From Zobellia uliginosa (GTDB taxonomy: Bacteria > Bacteroidota > Bacteroidia > Flavobacteriales > Flavobacteriaceae), in the NCBI RefSeq assembly GCF_900156625.1, contig NZ_FTOB01000005.1, positions 124,001 through 188,000 of the forward strand: a stretch of DNA of 64,000 nt. The letters are read 5' to 3'. A model generated the notes under the pieces. The model ran no database searches. It was not told where the DNA came from and saw nothing but the letters and a program-made list of their open reading frames with translations. Within the stretch, counting starts at the first letter, position 1, and each line of letters starts with the position of its first letter. This document shows, piece after piece, positions 8,516-17,708 of the stretch. A program made the position numbers and the translations under genes.

Positions 8516-8902
8516 CTAATTCAGTGCAAAAGGGGCATGAAATTTAAAGGTGGGAATGTAGACCCTAAATTTTTCGGTGGAACTGAAATTTACCATATTG
8601 TAATGCCCCCTCATGGCGCCGATGGGCGAGGCTAGAAGGCAGCCGGAAGTGTAAGTGTGCGATTCGCCGGGTTTGATGACCGGTTTCTTGCCGATTACAC
8701 CTTCCCCGTCAAGGATCTCCAGCTCGTTAAGGGCGTCGTAGATTTTCCAGTGACGCGAGGTCAGCTGTACGGAGTCTTTACTTTGGTTTTCTATGGTAAT
8801 GGTGTAGCCAAAGGCAAAGTGCATTTTATAGTTCTTGAAGAATGTACCTTCAAAACTGGTGTTTACCGAAATTTTTATGCCCTTGGTTACCTGTGTGATC
8901 AT
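8516..8902 (-). CDS. apaG: ApaG domain protein
   Basis: A 128-residue single-domain protein with the ApaG beta-sandwich signature: FGYTITIENQS near the start, LTSRHWKIYDA, then a Gly-rich turn EGVIGKKPVIKPGESHTYTSG, and PIGAMRGHY. ApaG proteins have been linked to Co2+/Mg2+ handling in enterobacteria, but the biochemical role is uncertain; the fold also occurs in eukaryotic F-box proteins. The start lies 12 bp after the DUF3667 gene stop, so the two are probably cotranscribed with the Plug-like gene. Confidence 0.9.
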   Translation of the reverse strand: MITQVTKGIKISVNTSFEGTFFKNYKMHFAFGYTITIENQSKDSVQLTSRHWKIYDALNELEILDGEGVIGKKPVIKPGESHTYTSGCLLASPIGAMRGHYNMVNFSSTEKFRVYIPTFKFHAPFALN

Positions 8903-8914
8903 AAGCGTTTCCTT

Positions 8915-10042
8915 CTAAAAGGTGATTATGTTTCCGGTAAAAAGAATTACCGTGGAAAATATAGCCAATATAAAAAAAATAGTGTTGAGAAAGAGATATT
9001 TAACAATAGTTTTGAATATACCCTGTCCGTAAAAATTCCGCATAGCCGCAAAGAGGTATGTCGAAAAAATCATTAGAAAAATCCAATTGCTGTTCGTTTT
9101 AAAAACAGAGTCAATCAAATAGCTAATAATGAGCAAGATAAACAATAAGGCGGTGTTGTGAAAACTAAAGATCAAATGATCGGTGTAACTATATTTTTTT
9201 CTGATATATACCAGCCAAATGAATAAGGTAAAGACGGGTAAAAAGAAAAATACGACGAACGGTAATTTTGAGATCAGGGTGCTTAGGAAGCTGCCGGGCG
9301 ATTTTTGGAGTTTTAAGAACCCGTTGGCGGTGTTGAATGCCATTTTGTTCTCGAAAGTTTCGGCAAATCCGTATTTCTGCTCTATATCTTGGTAGTCGTA
9401 TATGGTATCGTGCTTCAAAAGGGTGGTGAACAAAACGTGCTTGGCGCTGAAGCGGTCGCCTAAAAGACCTTGGTCTATTTTCTTTATATGGGCGCCCGGG
9501 TCGAGTAAGAGCAATGAGTCGCGCTTGTGCTTTCGCGCTTTGTATGTATCGTAGTTTACCACTTTTTTAAGGGAATCGATTTTTTGGGATAATTCGACTT
9601 CCTCTTCGTTTGCGGGGTCTATCGTCAATTCGGAAATCACGTCTTCAACGGCCGAGAAGTCCTGAACGGCGTATTTGTCCAGTTTTGAAAAATTTCCAGT
9701 AAAATTTATCATCAAAAAATAGATGATGGCGAGGCTTAGTAAAAAGCGAAACGGGTTGGTGAAAGAAACGCGCTTGCCGTCGATATAGCTTCTTGTGATC
9801 TTTCCCGGTCTGATGAGTAGGGTAGAGAGTGTACGGAACAAACGTGAGTCGTAGGCGATCAGGGTGCCGAAAAACTCGTCCACATAATCCTTGAGGGATA
9901 TTTTTTTAGTGCTGTTGGCCTGCGAGCAATTGGGGCAATACCTGTCACTTAGGTCTAGGGGATGTCCGCAATTGAGGCATTCGGTGCCTCGGTAGTTGAG
10001 GTTGTACCTTCCTTTTCCTGGTATTATGGGCTTGTCGTTCAT
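8915..10042 (-). CDS. DUF3667-type zinc-ribbon membrane protein
   Basis: A 375-residue protein starting with a four-Cys zinc ribbon (CLNCGHP...CPNCSQ, about residues 18-36), followed by the DUF3667-like stretch with DYVDEFFG and RTLSTLLIRPGKITRSYIDGKR. One membrane segment follows near 100, then a charged soluble part of about 140 residues. Four hydrophobic helices fill the C-terminal 120 residues. This architecture is widespread in Bacteroidota and has no established function. It lies 38 bp downstream of the Plug-like gene and 12 bp upstream of apaG, in one probable operon. Confidence 0.8.
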   Translation of the reverse strand: MNDKPIIPGKGRYNLNYRGTECLNCGHPLDLSDRYCPNCSQANSTKKISLKDYVDEFFGTLIAYDSRLFRTLSTLLIRPGKITRSYIDGKRVSFTNPFRFLLSLAIIYFLMINFTGNFSKLDKYAVQDFSAVEDVISELTIDPANEEEVELSQKIDSLKKVVNYDTYKARKHKRDSLLLLDPGAHIKKIDQGLLGDRFSAKHVLFTTLLKHDTIYDYQDIEQKYGFAETFENKMAFNTANGFLKLQKSPGSFLSTLISKLPFVVFFFLPVFTLFIWLVYIRKKYSYTDHLIFSFHNTALLFILLIISYLIDSVFKTNSNWIFLMIFSTYLFAAMRNFYGQGIFKTIVKYLFLNTIFFILAIFSTVILFTGNIITF

Positions 10043-10080
10043 TTGTCCAGAAAAAATATAAGGCCAAGGCTTGTTGTGGT

Positions 10081-11325
10081 TTAATTGCTGATATTTCTCG
10101 AATTGGCCGAGCCAACACCGATAATGCTGTCGTATAGGTCACCGAAGTTCCTGTAGTATACTAAAATAAGGTAGTTGTTCTCGGTAAAGTGGTAGTTGCC
10201 GCAAATGGTATTGAGTTCTATGCTGCCATCTTCGCGTTTTATAACATATTTATAGTTGTAGAAGCCCTGTTTGAGTTTTATTTGGGCTTCCATCATCCCA
10301 TTATTTTCGTTATAGGTCATTTTGTTCCCCTCGTTCAGGGCGTAATTGTTGTGCTTTCCGAAAACATAGACCTCGTCTAGGGCCAGACGTTCGTCGTAGG
10401 GTAGGGCAAAATGGACCATGGTGTACTCCGCTTCCCTCGAATTGTCGTCGCCCTGTAGGGTGCGAACGACAAAGTCGCCGTTGATGTCGGGGTAATAGGT
10501 ATAGGGTTGGTTGGCGCGATATTCGTCGGCAAACAAATAATGGTCGTAGAGTTCGCCGATTTCTATTCTTGAAATTTGTGATGTCGGCGCCCTAAGGTCG
10601 CTGGTGTCGAAATTCAGGAATTCGTTACCGCCGTAAAAACTCGTTTCTTGGTCGTATTTGTAGACCAGTTCGGATCCCAAGGTGTATTGTGGGGCTATAT
10701 TATAAAGAGCCGTTTCCCATTGATGGTTTTGTAAGATGGCCACTTTCACTTCTTTTTTCGGGTTGACAAGCTGAAAGTTTCCGGCATTGATGCTGAATTG
10801 TACCACTTGTTTTTCGTTGAGGAAGTTAAAATCACGCGAACGTTTGATCGTACCTCCCACGGTAACGAGGTTTTTGTAGACGACAAATCGCCTTGAAAAT
10901 TGAAGTTCGTAGCTGTCGTTGTAGATTTCCAGTACAAAATTCCCGCTTACCTTTAGTCCTACATTTTCGTTCGGTATGGTCAGTTTGTAGTTGGAATAAG
11001 ACTGGAGGGTAGAGTAACTGTTCTCGTAATCGGTGATGCGTTGGTTGTCTACCCCGTTCAGGTATTGCGACTTTAAAAGTTGGGACGGTTGCCAGTCGTA
11101 GTCGCAATGGACGATTTTGTAGTAATAGTCGCGTTCCTCCGCCGTAGTGTCGTCAAACTCCAGCTTGATGCTCTCGCCGAGCTCTACCACGGGAAATTGG
11201 TCTTCCGTAGGTCCTCCGAAAATGACGGTTTTTATATGTTCGGGAGGATTCACTTCTACTTGAACCTGAGCCCATATTGAAGATGTTAAAACGAAGGAAA
11301 AAACCAGTGTAAGATTCAAGCGCAT
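10081..11325 (-). CDS. type IX secretion system Plug-like protein (DUF5103)
   Basis: A 414-residue exported protein with a signal peptide (MRLNLTLVFSFVLTSSIWAQ). Its sequence style (IKTVIFGG, then YYYKIVHCDYDW, then YSNYKLTIPN, then FSRRFVVYK, with a C-terminal YNYKYVI and GNYHFTENNYLILVYYR) is that of the DUF5103 family. Members of this family include the T9SS Plug, reported to block the periplasmic end of the SprA outer-membrane translocon. Such a protein makes sense beside the T9SS sorting-domain protein at 25-26 kb. Family assignment is from memory of the motifs. The other T9SS core genes are not in this window. Confidence 0.75.
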   Translation of the reverse strand: MRLNLTLVFSFVLTSSIWAQVQVEVNPPEHIKTVIFGGPTEDQFPVVELGESIKLEFDDTTAEERDYYYKIVHCDYDWQPSQLLKSQYLNGVDNQRITDYENSYSTLQSYSNYKLTIPNENVGLKVSGNFVLEIYNDSYELQFSRRFVVYKNLVTVGGTIKRSRDFNFLNEKQVVQFSINAGNFQLVNPKKEVKVAILQNHQWETALYNIAPQYTLGSELVYKYDQETSFYGGNEFLNFDTSDLRAPTSQISRIEIGELYDHYLFADEYRANQPYTYYPDINGDFVVRTLQGDDNSREAEYTMVHFALPYDERLALDEVYVFGKHNNYALNEGNKMTYNENNGMMEAQIKLKQGFYNYKYVIKREDGSIELNTICGNYHFTENNYLILVYYRNFGDLYDSIIGVGSANSRNISN

Positions 11326-11435
11326 TACCAGCTATTTTTTATCACAAAGGTAAACAAAAAGCTTGCCCAAAAAATTTAGATCGCTGTGTGGCCTAAATTT
11401 CTAGGCATTTATTATGAAAACAATCCTTTTAGTAT

Positions 11436-11443
11436 TATTTTTG
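11436..11443 (+). promoter_or_regulatory. candidate -7 box of the nqr operon
   Basis: TATTTTTG matches TAnnTTTG and lies 34 bp before nqrA in the divergent gap with the Plug-like gene. No clear -33 element is visible. Confidence 0.35.
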
Positions 11444-11477
11444 CTCGAAATTTTGTTAACCTAAGGTCTAGAACAAT

Positions 11478-12830
11478 ATGTCTAAAGACATCAGGATTAA
11501 AAAGGGCTTGAACATAAATCTTGTTGGAGCTGCAGATCAAACTACCTCAAAAGCCGTTTTAAGTAACGTTTATGCCATAAACCTAAACGATTTTCACGGA
11601 GTCACACCTAAAATGTTGGTAAAGCAAGGTGCTGAAGTCAAAGCGGGAGAACCAATTTTTTACAATAAGGACAAGGAAAACATGCTTTTCGTCTCGCCGG
11701 TAAGTGGTGAGCTTGTAGAGATTGTAAGGGGCGCAAGAAGGCGCATTCTCACGTTAAGGATTTTAGCCGATAAAGAGCAGGCCGACGTTTCCCACGATTT
11801 GTTAAATGTTGAAAACGCCTCTAAGGATGAGGTCAAGGCATACTTGTTGAAGACAGGGTGCTGGCCTTTTATCAAGCAACGGCCGTACGACGTTATAGCG
11901 AATCCGGATGTGAATCCGAAAGCGATTTTCGTTTCAGGATATGTTACGGCGCCACTTGCTGCGGATTTGAATTACGTTTTGCAAGGAAAGGAAAAAGAAC
12001 TTCAGGCCGCATTGACCGCCTTGGGCAAATTGACGCCCGGTAAGGTCCATGTTTCTGTCGGGAAATCCGATAACTCGCCATTGGCCGCTGTAAAAGGCGT
12101 GGAGCTGCACAAGGTTTCGGGTCCGCACCCCGCAGGCTTGGTCGGTACGCAGATCAATAAAATCGATCCGATCAACAAAGGGGAGACCGTTTGGACGGTA
12201 ACGCCACAAGACTTGGTGATCATCGGTGAGTTGTTGTTGACGGGTAAGTTTAACCCTGAGCGTATTGTGGCCTTGGCCGGATCATCGGTTAAAGCGCCAA
12301 AGTACTACAAAACCAAAATTGGAACCGAAATCTCTACCTTTTTATATAGTAGCGGTGTTGAAGGTGATAATTTTAGGGTAATCAATGGTGATGTGCTTAC
12401 GGGTTCAAAATCGGCACCTGATGGGTACTTGGGTTACTACAATAATACGGTAACGGTGATTCCTGAAGGGGATGATTACGAATTCTTTGGATGGAACAAA
12501 CCTGTTTTCAATAAAATATCGGCTACAAGGGCATTGACGTTCTCATGGATGCAGCCCAATAAAAAATACGACCTGAATACAAATACCAATGGGGAGCACC
12601 GTGCTTTTGTGGTAACGGGTATGTATGAAAAAGTATTTCCGTTAGATATCTATCCTATGCAGTTGCTTAAGGCGTGTATGGTGAAAGATTTGGATGAGAT
12701 GGAGCAACTGGGGCTTTATGAAGTGGCGCCGGAGGATTTCTCGTTGACCGAGTTTGTTTGTGTTTCAAAACAACCGCATCAACAGATCATTAGGGAAGGA
12801 TTGGATCTATTGCATAAAGAAATAGGATAA
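11478..12830 (+). CDS. nqrA: Na+-translocating NADH:quinone reductase subunit A
   Basis: A 450-residue cytoplasmic-side subunit of the Nqr complex, which couples NADH oxidation and quinone reduction to Na+ export. Family sequence is visible from the start (DIRIKKGLNINLVGAA), in KAGEPIFYNKDKENMLFVSPVSG and in RALTFSWMQPNKKYD; the C-terminal region (FPLDIYPMQLLKACMVKDLDEMEQLGLYE) is diagnostic. It lacks flavin and iron-sulfur motifs, as expected. It is the first gene of six, three bases before nqrB. The block probably starts from a promoter in the 152-bp divergent gap. Confidence 0.96.
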   Translation: MSKDIRIKKGLNINLVGAADQTTSKAVLSNVYAINLNDFHGVTPKMLVKQGAEVKAGEPIFYNKDKENMLFVSPVSGELVEIVRGARRRILTLRILADKEQADVSHDLLNVENASKDEVKAYLLKTGCWPFIKQRPYDVIANPDVNPKAIFVSGYVTAPLAADLNYVLQGKEKELQAALTALGKLTPGKVHVSVGKSDNSPLAAVKGVELHKVSGPHPAGLVGTQINKIDPINKGETVWTVTPQDLVIIGELLLTGKFNPERIVALAGSSVKAPKYYKTKIGTEISTFLYSSGVEGDNFRVINGDVLTGSKSAPDGYLGYYNNTVTVIPEGDDYEFFGWNKPVFNKISATRALTFSWMQPNKKYDLNTNTNGEHRAFVVTGMYEKVFPLDIYPMQLLKACMVKDLDEMEQLGLYEVAPEDFSLTEFVCVSKQPHQQIIREGLDLLHKEIG

Positions 12831-12833
12831 AAG

Positions 12834-14108
12834 ATGAGTGATAAAAGACTGACTTTCAAAAAAAGGCTGCACATTTTAAAGCACCATTACCGTGGCAAGA
12901 AAATGGCGCCGGCCTTCAATGCGTTGCATACATTTTTGTTTGCTCCTGACGAAACCACACATTCGGGTTCGCACGTAAGGGCGGCAGATGATTTAAAACG
13001 TACCATGAACACGGTGATCATGGCCTTGGTGCCGGTATTGATTTTTTCAATGTTCAATGCGGGCTACCAACACTATTCGGCCATAAACGGATTTCCTCAA
13101 GATTTCTCGTTGATGAACGATTTCCTTACTTGGGACAATTTCTGGATCGGAATCATAAAAGTACTTCCTTTATTAGTGGTGTCTTATGGAGTGGGACTTC
13201 TAGTCGAATTTATATTTGCCGTAATCAAAGGGCATGAAGTGGAGGAAGGCTACTTGGTAACAGGTATGCTGGTTCCCTTGATCGTTCCTATCGATACGCC
13301 ACTTTGGATGTTGGCCGTGGCCGTAGTTTTTGGTGTGGTCATCGGTAAGGAGGTCTTTGGTGGTACGGGGATGAATATCTTGAACCCTGCGCTTACCATA
13401 AGGGCGTTCTTGTTTTTTGCCTATCCCACGTGGATGAGTGGTGACAAGGTTTGGGTGTATCAGGCGGTTGAACGTGCCGGTGGCCCGGATGCTATTTCAG
13501 GTGAGACTATTTTAGGGTATTTGGCACAGAATAAAGCGGCCGAGATGTCGTATTCGGTATCGGATATGTTCTTCGGTTTTATACCGGGTTCTGTCGGTGA
13601 GACTTCTACATTCTTGATCCTTTTAGGGGGCTTGTTCTTGATCTTTAGTAAGATCGCTAGCTGGCGTATTATGCTAAGTGCCGTTATCGGTTCCTTGGTC
13701 ATGGGCTTGGTCTTCAACGGAGTTGTCGATGCAGGCTGGATCGGTGAGACCAGCAAGTTTTACGGTCTTATGAGTTTTGAATTTTGGAAACATTTGATCG
13801 TTGGTGGTTTGGCCTTTGGTATTGTCTATATGGCTACCGACCCGGTTACGGGCGCCCAGACCAATAGGGGGAAATGGTTCTACGGATTCTTTATCGGTTT
13901 CCTTTCGGTAATGATACGGGTATTCAACCCCGCCTACCCAGAAGGTGTTTTCTTGGCCATTCTTTTAATGAACGTTTTTGCGCCGACAATTGATCATTAT
14001 GTGGTTCGTGGAAACGTAAAACGTAGAATGAAACGACTCAAAAATGCAACCATCTTGCCTAAGGATTCAGAGGGCAAGGCAAACGAACTTCACGCAGAAA
14101 CCGTATAG
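12834..14108 (+). CDS. nqrB: Na+-translocating NADH:quinone reductase subunit B
   Basis: A 424-residue polytopic membrane subunit, part of the Na+ pathway and quinone site. About ten hydrophobic helices are visible after a basic N-terminus of roughly 55 residues. The Thr expected to carry covalent FMN lies in PGSVGETST (251-259), the NqrB/RnfD flavinylation region. The GGTGMNILNPAL segment is also typical. Covalent FMN would be installed by the ApbE protein encoded at 18070-19077. It begins 3 bases after nqrA and ends 2 bases before nqrC, so translation is probably coupled. Confidence 0.96.
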   Translation: MSDKRLTFKKRLHILKHHYRGKKMAPAFNALHTFLFAPDETTHSGSHVRAADDLKRTMNTVIMALVPVLIFSMFNAGYQHYSAINGFPQDFSLMNDFLTWDNFWIGIIKVLPLLVVSYGVGLLVEFIFAVIKGHEVEEGYLVTGMLVPLIVPIDTPLWMLAVAVVFGVVIGKEVFGGTGMNILNPALTIRAFLFFAYPTWMSGDKVWVYQAVERAGGPDAISGETILGYLAQNKAAEMSYSVSDMFFGFIPGSVGETSTFLILLGGLFLIFSKIASWRIMLSAVIGSLVMGLVFNGVVDAGWIGETSKFYGLMSFEFWKHLIVGGLAFGIVYMATDPVTGAQTNRGKWFYGFFIGFLSVMIRVFNPAYPEGVFLAILLMNVFAPTIDHYVVRGNVKRRMKRLKNATILPKDSEGKANELHAETV

Positions 14109-14110
14109 TT

Positions 14111-14860
14111 ATGGCAATCAATACAGATAAAAATTCATATACCGTTATTTTCGCTGCCGTTATGGTGGTGATAGTAGGTTCTATTCTCGCTTTTGCGGCC
14201 TCTGGTCTTAAAGATAGGATAGCCGAGAACGAACGGTTTGAAAAACAACAGAACATTCTTTACGCCATGGGTGTAAACGAAAATGTTGACGAGGGTAGTG
14301 TAAACTTCGTTTCTACCGATAAGGTAGAGGGCGAGTTTAAGAAGTATATCAAAGAACAATTGGTTATCGAAGGTGGTGAAATTACCAAAGACGACCATGC
14401 GTATTTGATTGATATGAAAAAGCAAATGGCTATCGCCGCCAAAGGTGAAACACCTAAGCTTCCATTGTTGATCGGTGAAAAAGACGGGGAGACCTTCTAT
14501 ATCATCCCGATGTACGGAAAAGGTCTTTGGGATGCCATCTGGGGTTTTATCGCAGTTGACAAGACCATGACGGTTAAAGGGGTCTATTTTGACCACAAAG
14601 GAGAAACACCGGGTCTAGGGGCAAACATCAAGCAGCGTTATTTTATGGATGATTTCACTGGGGAAAGCATCCTTAAGGGTACGGCCTTTGAAGGTATTAC
14701 CGTAGCCAAAGGAAATAACGATCCCTTGAACAATACAAAAGATGACAACGAAGTCGATGCGCTCGCAGGAGCGACAATTACCGGAAACGGGGTGTCGGCT
14801 ATGATTAAAGAGAGTGTACATCTCTATGAGGACTATTTAAAAACCGTTAGCGCAAAATAA
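14111..14860 (+). CDS. nqrC: Na+-translocating NADH:quinone reductase subunit C
   Basis: A 249-residue subunit with one N-terminal membrane helix (about 10-31) and a periplasmic FMN domain. The flavinylation motif is DALAGATIT (216-224), in which the Thr after Gly-Ala receives FMN from ApbE by a phosphoester bond; most homologues have Ser where Ala219 stands. GKGLWDAIWGF and HKGETPGLGANI are strong NqrC/RnfG signatures. It lies 2 bases after nqrB and one base before nqrD. Confidence 0.96.
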   Translation: MAINTDKNSYTVIFAAVMVVIVGSILAFAASGLKDRIAENERFEKQQNILYAMGVNENVDEGSVNFVSTDKVEGEFKKYIKEQLVIEGGEITKDDHAYLIDMKKQMAIAAKGETPKLPLLIGEKDGETFYIIPMYGKGLWDAIWGFIAVDKTMTVKGVYFDHKGETPGLGANIKQRYFMDDFTGESILKGTAFEGITVAKGNNDPLNNTKDDNEVDALAGATITGNGVSAMIKESVHLYEDYLKTVSAK

Positions 14861-14861
14861 T

Positions 14862-15509
14862 ATGGCACTATTAACAAAAAAAGATGCAAGTCTAATAACA
14901 GACCCGTTGGCCGATAACAACCCTATTACCATTCAGGTATTGGGTATATGTTCTGCGCTGGCGATTACGGCAGAGTTGAAAGCTTCCGTAGTAATGGCGG
15001 TCTCGGTACTTTTCGTTTTGGCCTTGGGTAACGTGGTGATTTCCTTAATGCGAAACATCATTCCTTCCAAAATAAGGATTATCGTTCAGTTGATCGTGGT
15101 GGCTACCTTGGTAATTATCGTGGATCAGGTCTTGAAGGCCTTTGCCTATGAATTGAGTAAAACGCTTTCGGTATTCGTTGGTCTGATCATTACCAACTGT
15201 ATCATTATGGGACGCTTTGAGGCTTTTGCCTTGGGTAACGGTCCGTGGAGGTCTTTCTTGGATGGTATTGGTAATGCCTTGGGTTATGGTGTTATTTTGG
15301 TCATCGTAGGCTTCTTTAGGGAGCTTTTGGGCTCGGGAACTTTATTCGGTTATCCTGTCTTGGGAAATCCGATCGAAAAAACGGGCTTGTACTCCATAGG
15401 TTACGAGAACAACGGATTTATGATTATTCCACCGGCGGCTTTGATCGTTGTAGGTATTATCATTTGGGTACAGCGTTCAAGAAATCCGGCCTTGGTCGAA
15501 GATCATTAA
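14862..15509 (+). CDS. nqrD: Na+-translocating NADH:quinone reductase subunit D
   Basis: A 215-residue membrane subunit with six predicted helices. Two membrane cysteines, C30 in VLGICSALAIT and C113 in IITNCIIMGRFEAFALG, match the conserved Cys pair that shares the intramembrane iron centre with NqrE. The PITIQVLGICSALAI and NGFMIIPPAALIVVGIIIW segments are family signatures. It follows nqrC by one base; nqrE starts 21 bases later. Confidence 0.96.
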   Translation: MALLTKKDASLITDPLADNNPITIQVLGICSALAITAELKASVVMAVSVLFVLALGNVVISLMRNIIPSKIRIIVQLIVVATLVIIVDQVLKAFAYELSKTLSVFVGLIITNCIIMGRFEAFALGNGPWRSFLDGIGNALGYGVILVIVGFFRELLGSGTLFGYPVLGNPIEKTGLYSIGYENNGFMIIPPAALIVVGIIIWVQRSRNPALVEDH

Positions 15510-15530
15510 TTAAGGTAAAAAGATAGAATT

Positions 15531-16283
15531 ATGTTAGAGCATATTGAATTATTTTTTAAGTCCATCTTTATAGATAATATGGTGTTCGCCGTATTCTTGG
15601 GGATGTGTTCTTACTTGGCAGTATCTAAAAAAGTAGCTACCGCCGTAGGTTTGGGAGCTGCCGTAATTTTTGTACTGGCCGTTACCGTTCCGTTGAACTG
15701 GTTGTTGGACCAATACCTTTTAAGGGATGGCGCGTTGGTGTGGTTGGGACCTGAATACACTGACTACAACTTGAGCTTCCTTTCCTTCATCCTATTCATT
15801 GCTACCATTGCAACTATGGTACAATTGGTTGAGATCGTAGTGGAGAAATTTTCACCTTCACTTTATAACTCCTTGGGTATTTTCTTGCCTTTGATCGCAG
15901 TAAACTGTGCGATATTGGGGGGCTCGCTCTTTATGCAGTCCAGAGATATCCAAACCTTGGGTTTGGCCTTCAATTACGGTGTTAGCTCAGGTATCGGATG
16001 GTTCTTGGCCATCTTGGCCATTGCCGCTATTCGTGAAAAAATCAGATACTCCAATGTACCGGCCCCGTTAAGAGGTCTGGGTATAACCTTTATCATAACA
16101 GGTTTGATGGGTATCGGATTCCAAAGTTTTGGAGGTATGTTGACAGGTGGTGACGAAGCGGCCCCTGTTAAGGAAGAACAACAAGTGGTTAACGACAAGG
16201 TATCGAAAATCGAGAAGAAAGAGCTTGAAAAGAAAGATATCGAGGAAAAGGAAATTTCTTATAACGACACAATAAATAATTAG
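15531..16283 (+). CDS. nqrE: Na+-translocating NADH:quinone reductase subunit E with charged C-terminal tail
   Basis: The first roughly 205 residues are a normal six-helix NqrE. C26 (FLGMCSYLA) and C126 (AVNCAILGG) are the partner iron ligands of NqrD. The protein then continues for about 45 residues of Lys/Glu-rich, coil-like sequence (VSKIEKKELEKKDIEEKEIS), giving 250 residues where the textbook subunit has about 200. The tail would lie outside the membrane. It ends two bases before nqrF. The subunit assignment is certain; the tail's role is unknown. Confidence 0.95.
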   Translation: MLEHIELFFKSIFIDNMVFAVFLGMCSYLAVSKKVATAVGLGAAVIFVLAVTVPLNWLLDQYLLRDGALVWLGPEYTDYNLSFLSFILFIATIATMVQLVEIVVEKFSPSLYNSLGIFLPLIAVNCAILGGSLFMQSRDIQTLGLAFNYGVSSGIGWFLAILAIAAIREKIRYSNVPAPLRGLGITFIITGLMGIGFQSFGGMLTGGDEAAPVKEEQQVVNDKVSKIEKKELEKKDIEEKEISYNDTINN

Positions 16284-16285
16284 AT

Positions 16286-17593
16286 ATGCTATTAGCAGCA
16301 AGTACCGGCGGAACTATTCTTATTACAGTAGTCGCATTTTTGATACTCTTAATGATTTTGGTGGCCCTCTTATTGTTCACCAAGGAAAAACTATCGCCTT
16401 CGGGTCCCGTTACCATTACGATCAATGGGGAGAAGAAGATAGAGGTGGGCTCAGGAAGTTCATTGCTTTCTACACTGGGTAACCAGAAAATTTTCTTACC
16501 GTCGGCTTGTGGTGGCGGTGGAACCTGTATTCAGTGCGAATGCCATGTGCTTTCCGGTGGAGGTGAGGCCTTGCCTACCGAAACGCCCCACTTCTCTAAA
16601 AGGGAATTGAACGCGGGAGCTCGTTTGGCCTGTCAGGTGAAAGTAAAACAAGACATGGAGATTACCATACCCGAAGAGGTATTCGGTATCAAAAAATGGC
16701 CCGCCAAAGTGGTTCGTAACTATAACGTGGCTTCCTTTATCAAGGAATTCGTTGTTGAGATCCCAGAAGATATGGGATACAAGGCAGGGGGGTATATCCA
16801 AATCGAGATTCCGGAATGTGAGATCAAGTATTCCGATATCGATATTACCGCCCACCCCGAAGAACATGAAACACCCGATAAGTTTCAAGCGGAGTGGGAC
16901 AAGTTCAACCTTTGGCCTTTGGTAATGAAAAACCCTGAAACCGTAGAGCGTGCCTATTCGATGGCTTCTTACCCTGCGGAAGGAAGAGAGATCATGTTGA
17001 ACGTTCGTATTGCGACCCCACCATGGGATCGTGCCAAGAACGGTTGGATGGATGTTAACCCAGGGGTGGCTTCATCTTATATATTCTCCTTGAAACCTGG
17101 TGATGATGTCGTTATCTCAGGACCTTACGGTGAATTCTTTATCAACGAGTCCGATGCTGAGATGTTATATGTCGGTGGTGGGGCAGGTATGGCGCCAATG
17201 CGCTCGCATTTGTACCATTTGTTCAAAACCCTTAAGACCAATAGAAAAGTAACGTATTGGTACGGTGGTCGTTCTAAAAGGGAACTTTTCTACATCGATC
17301 ACTTTAAGAAATTAGAGCAAGAATTTCCGAATTTCAAATTCTATATGGCACTTTCTGAGCCTATGGAGGAAGATAACTGGAAGGTTAAGGAAAATATTGA
17401 TGCACCGGGAGACGGCTTTGTAGGCTTTATCCACAACTGTGTGATCGAGCACTATTTGAACCATCACGAATCACCTGAAGATATAGAGCTTTATTTCTGC
17501 GGACCTCCATTGATGAACAAGGCGGTACAGAAAATGGGTGAAGACTTTGGTATTCCCGATGAGCATATCCGCTTTGATGATTTTGGTGGATAA
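16286..17593 (+). CDS. nqrF: Na+-translocating NADH:quinone reductase subunit F
   Basis: A 435-residue electron-input subunit. One membrane helix (about 8-32) is followed by a ferredoxin domain with 2Fe-2S ligands C75, C81, C84 and C116 (CGGGGTCIQC, then ARLACQ). Then come an FAD domain (RAYSMASYPAEG) and an NADH domain (YVGGGAGMAPMRSHLYH; C-terminal FCGPPLMNKAV). It passes electrons from NADH through FAD and 2Fe-2S to the membrane subunits. It is the last gene of the operon and is followed by a strong terminator. Confidence 0.97.
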   Translation: MLLAASTGGTILITVVAFLILLMILVALLLFTKEKLSPSGPVTITINGEKKIEVGSGSSLLSTLGNQKIFLPSACGGGGTCIQCECHVLSGGGEALPTETPHFSKRELNAGARLACQVKVKQDMEITIPEEVFGIKKWPAKVVRNYNVASFIKEFVVEIPEDMGYKAGGYIQIEIPECEIKYSDIDITAHPEEHETPDKFQAEWDKFNLWPLVMKNPETVERAYSMASYPAEGREIMLNVRIATPPWDRAKNGWMDVNPGVASSYIFSLKPGDDVVISGPYGEFFINESDAEMLYVGGGAGMAPMRSHLYHLFKTLKTNRKVTYWYGGRSKRELFYIDHFKKLEQEFPNFKFYMALSEPMEEDNWKVKENIDAPGDGFVGFIHNCVIEHYLNHHESPEDIELYFCGPPLMNKAVQKMGEDFGIPDEHIRFDDFGG

Positions 17594-17656
17594 TCATATA
17601 CGTACGAACAAAGGAGTTTTAGTATTCTATATCGTACAAGCTTTTTAAATTGAATA

Positions 17657-17686
17657 AAAACCGATGTACAAGCATCGGTTTTTTTT
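17657..17686 (+). terminator. terminator of the nqr operon
   Basis: AAAACCGATG, loop TACAAG, CATCGGTTTTTTTT. A compact stem with a long T run 64 bp after nqrF. The next gene starts 23 bp later, so it is probably partly read through or has its own promoter. Confidence 0.85.
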
Positions 17687-17708
17687 GATCTAATTTTTTT
17701 TTAGTGTT

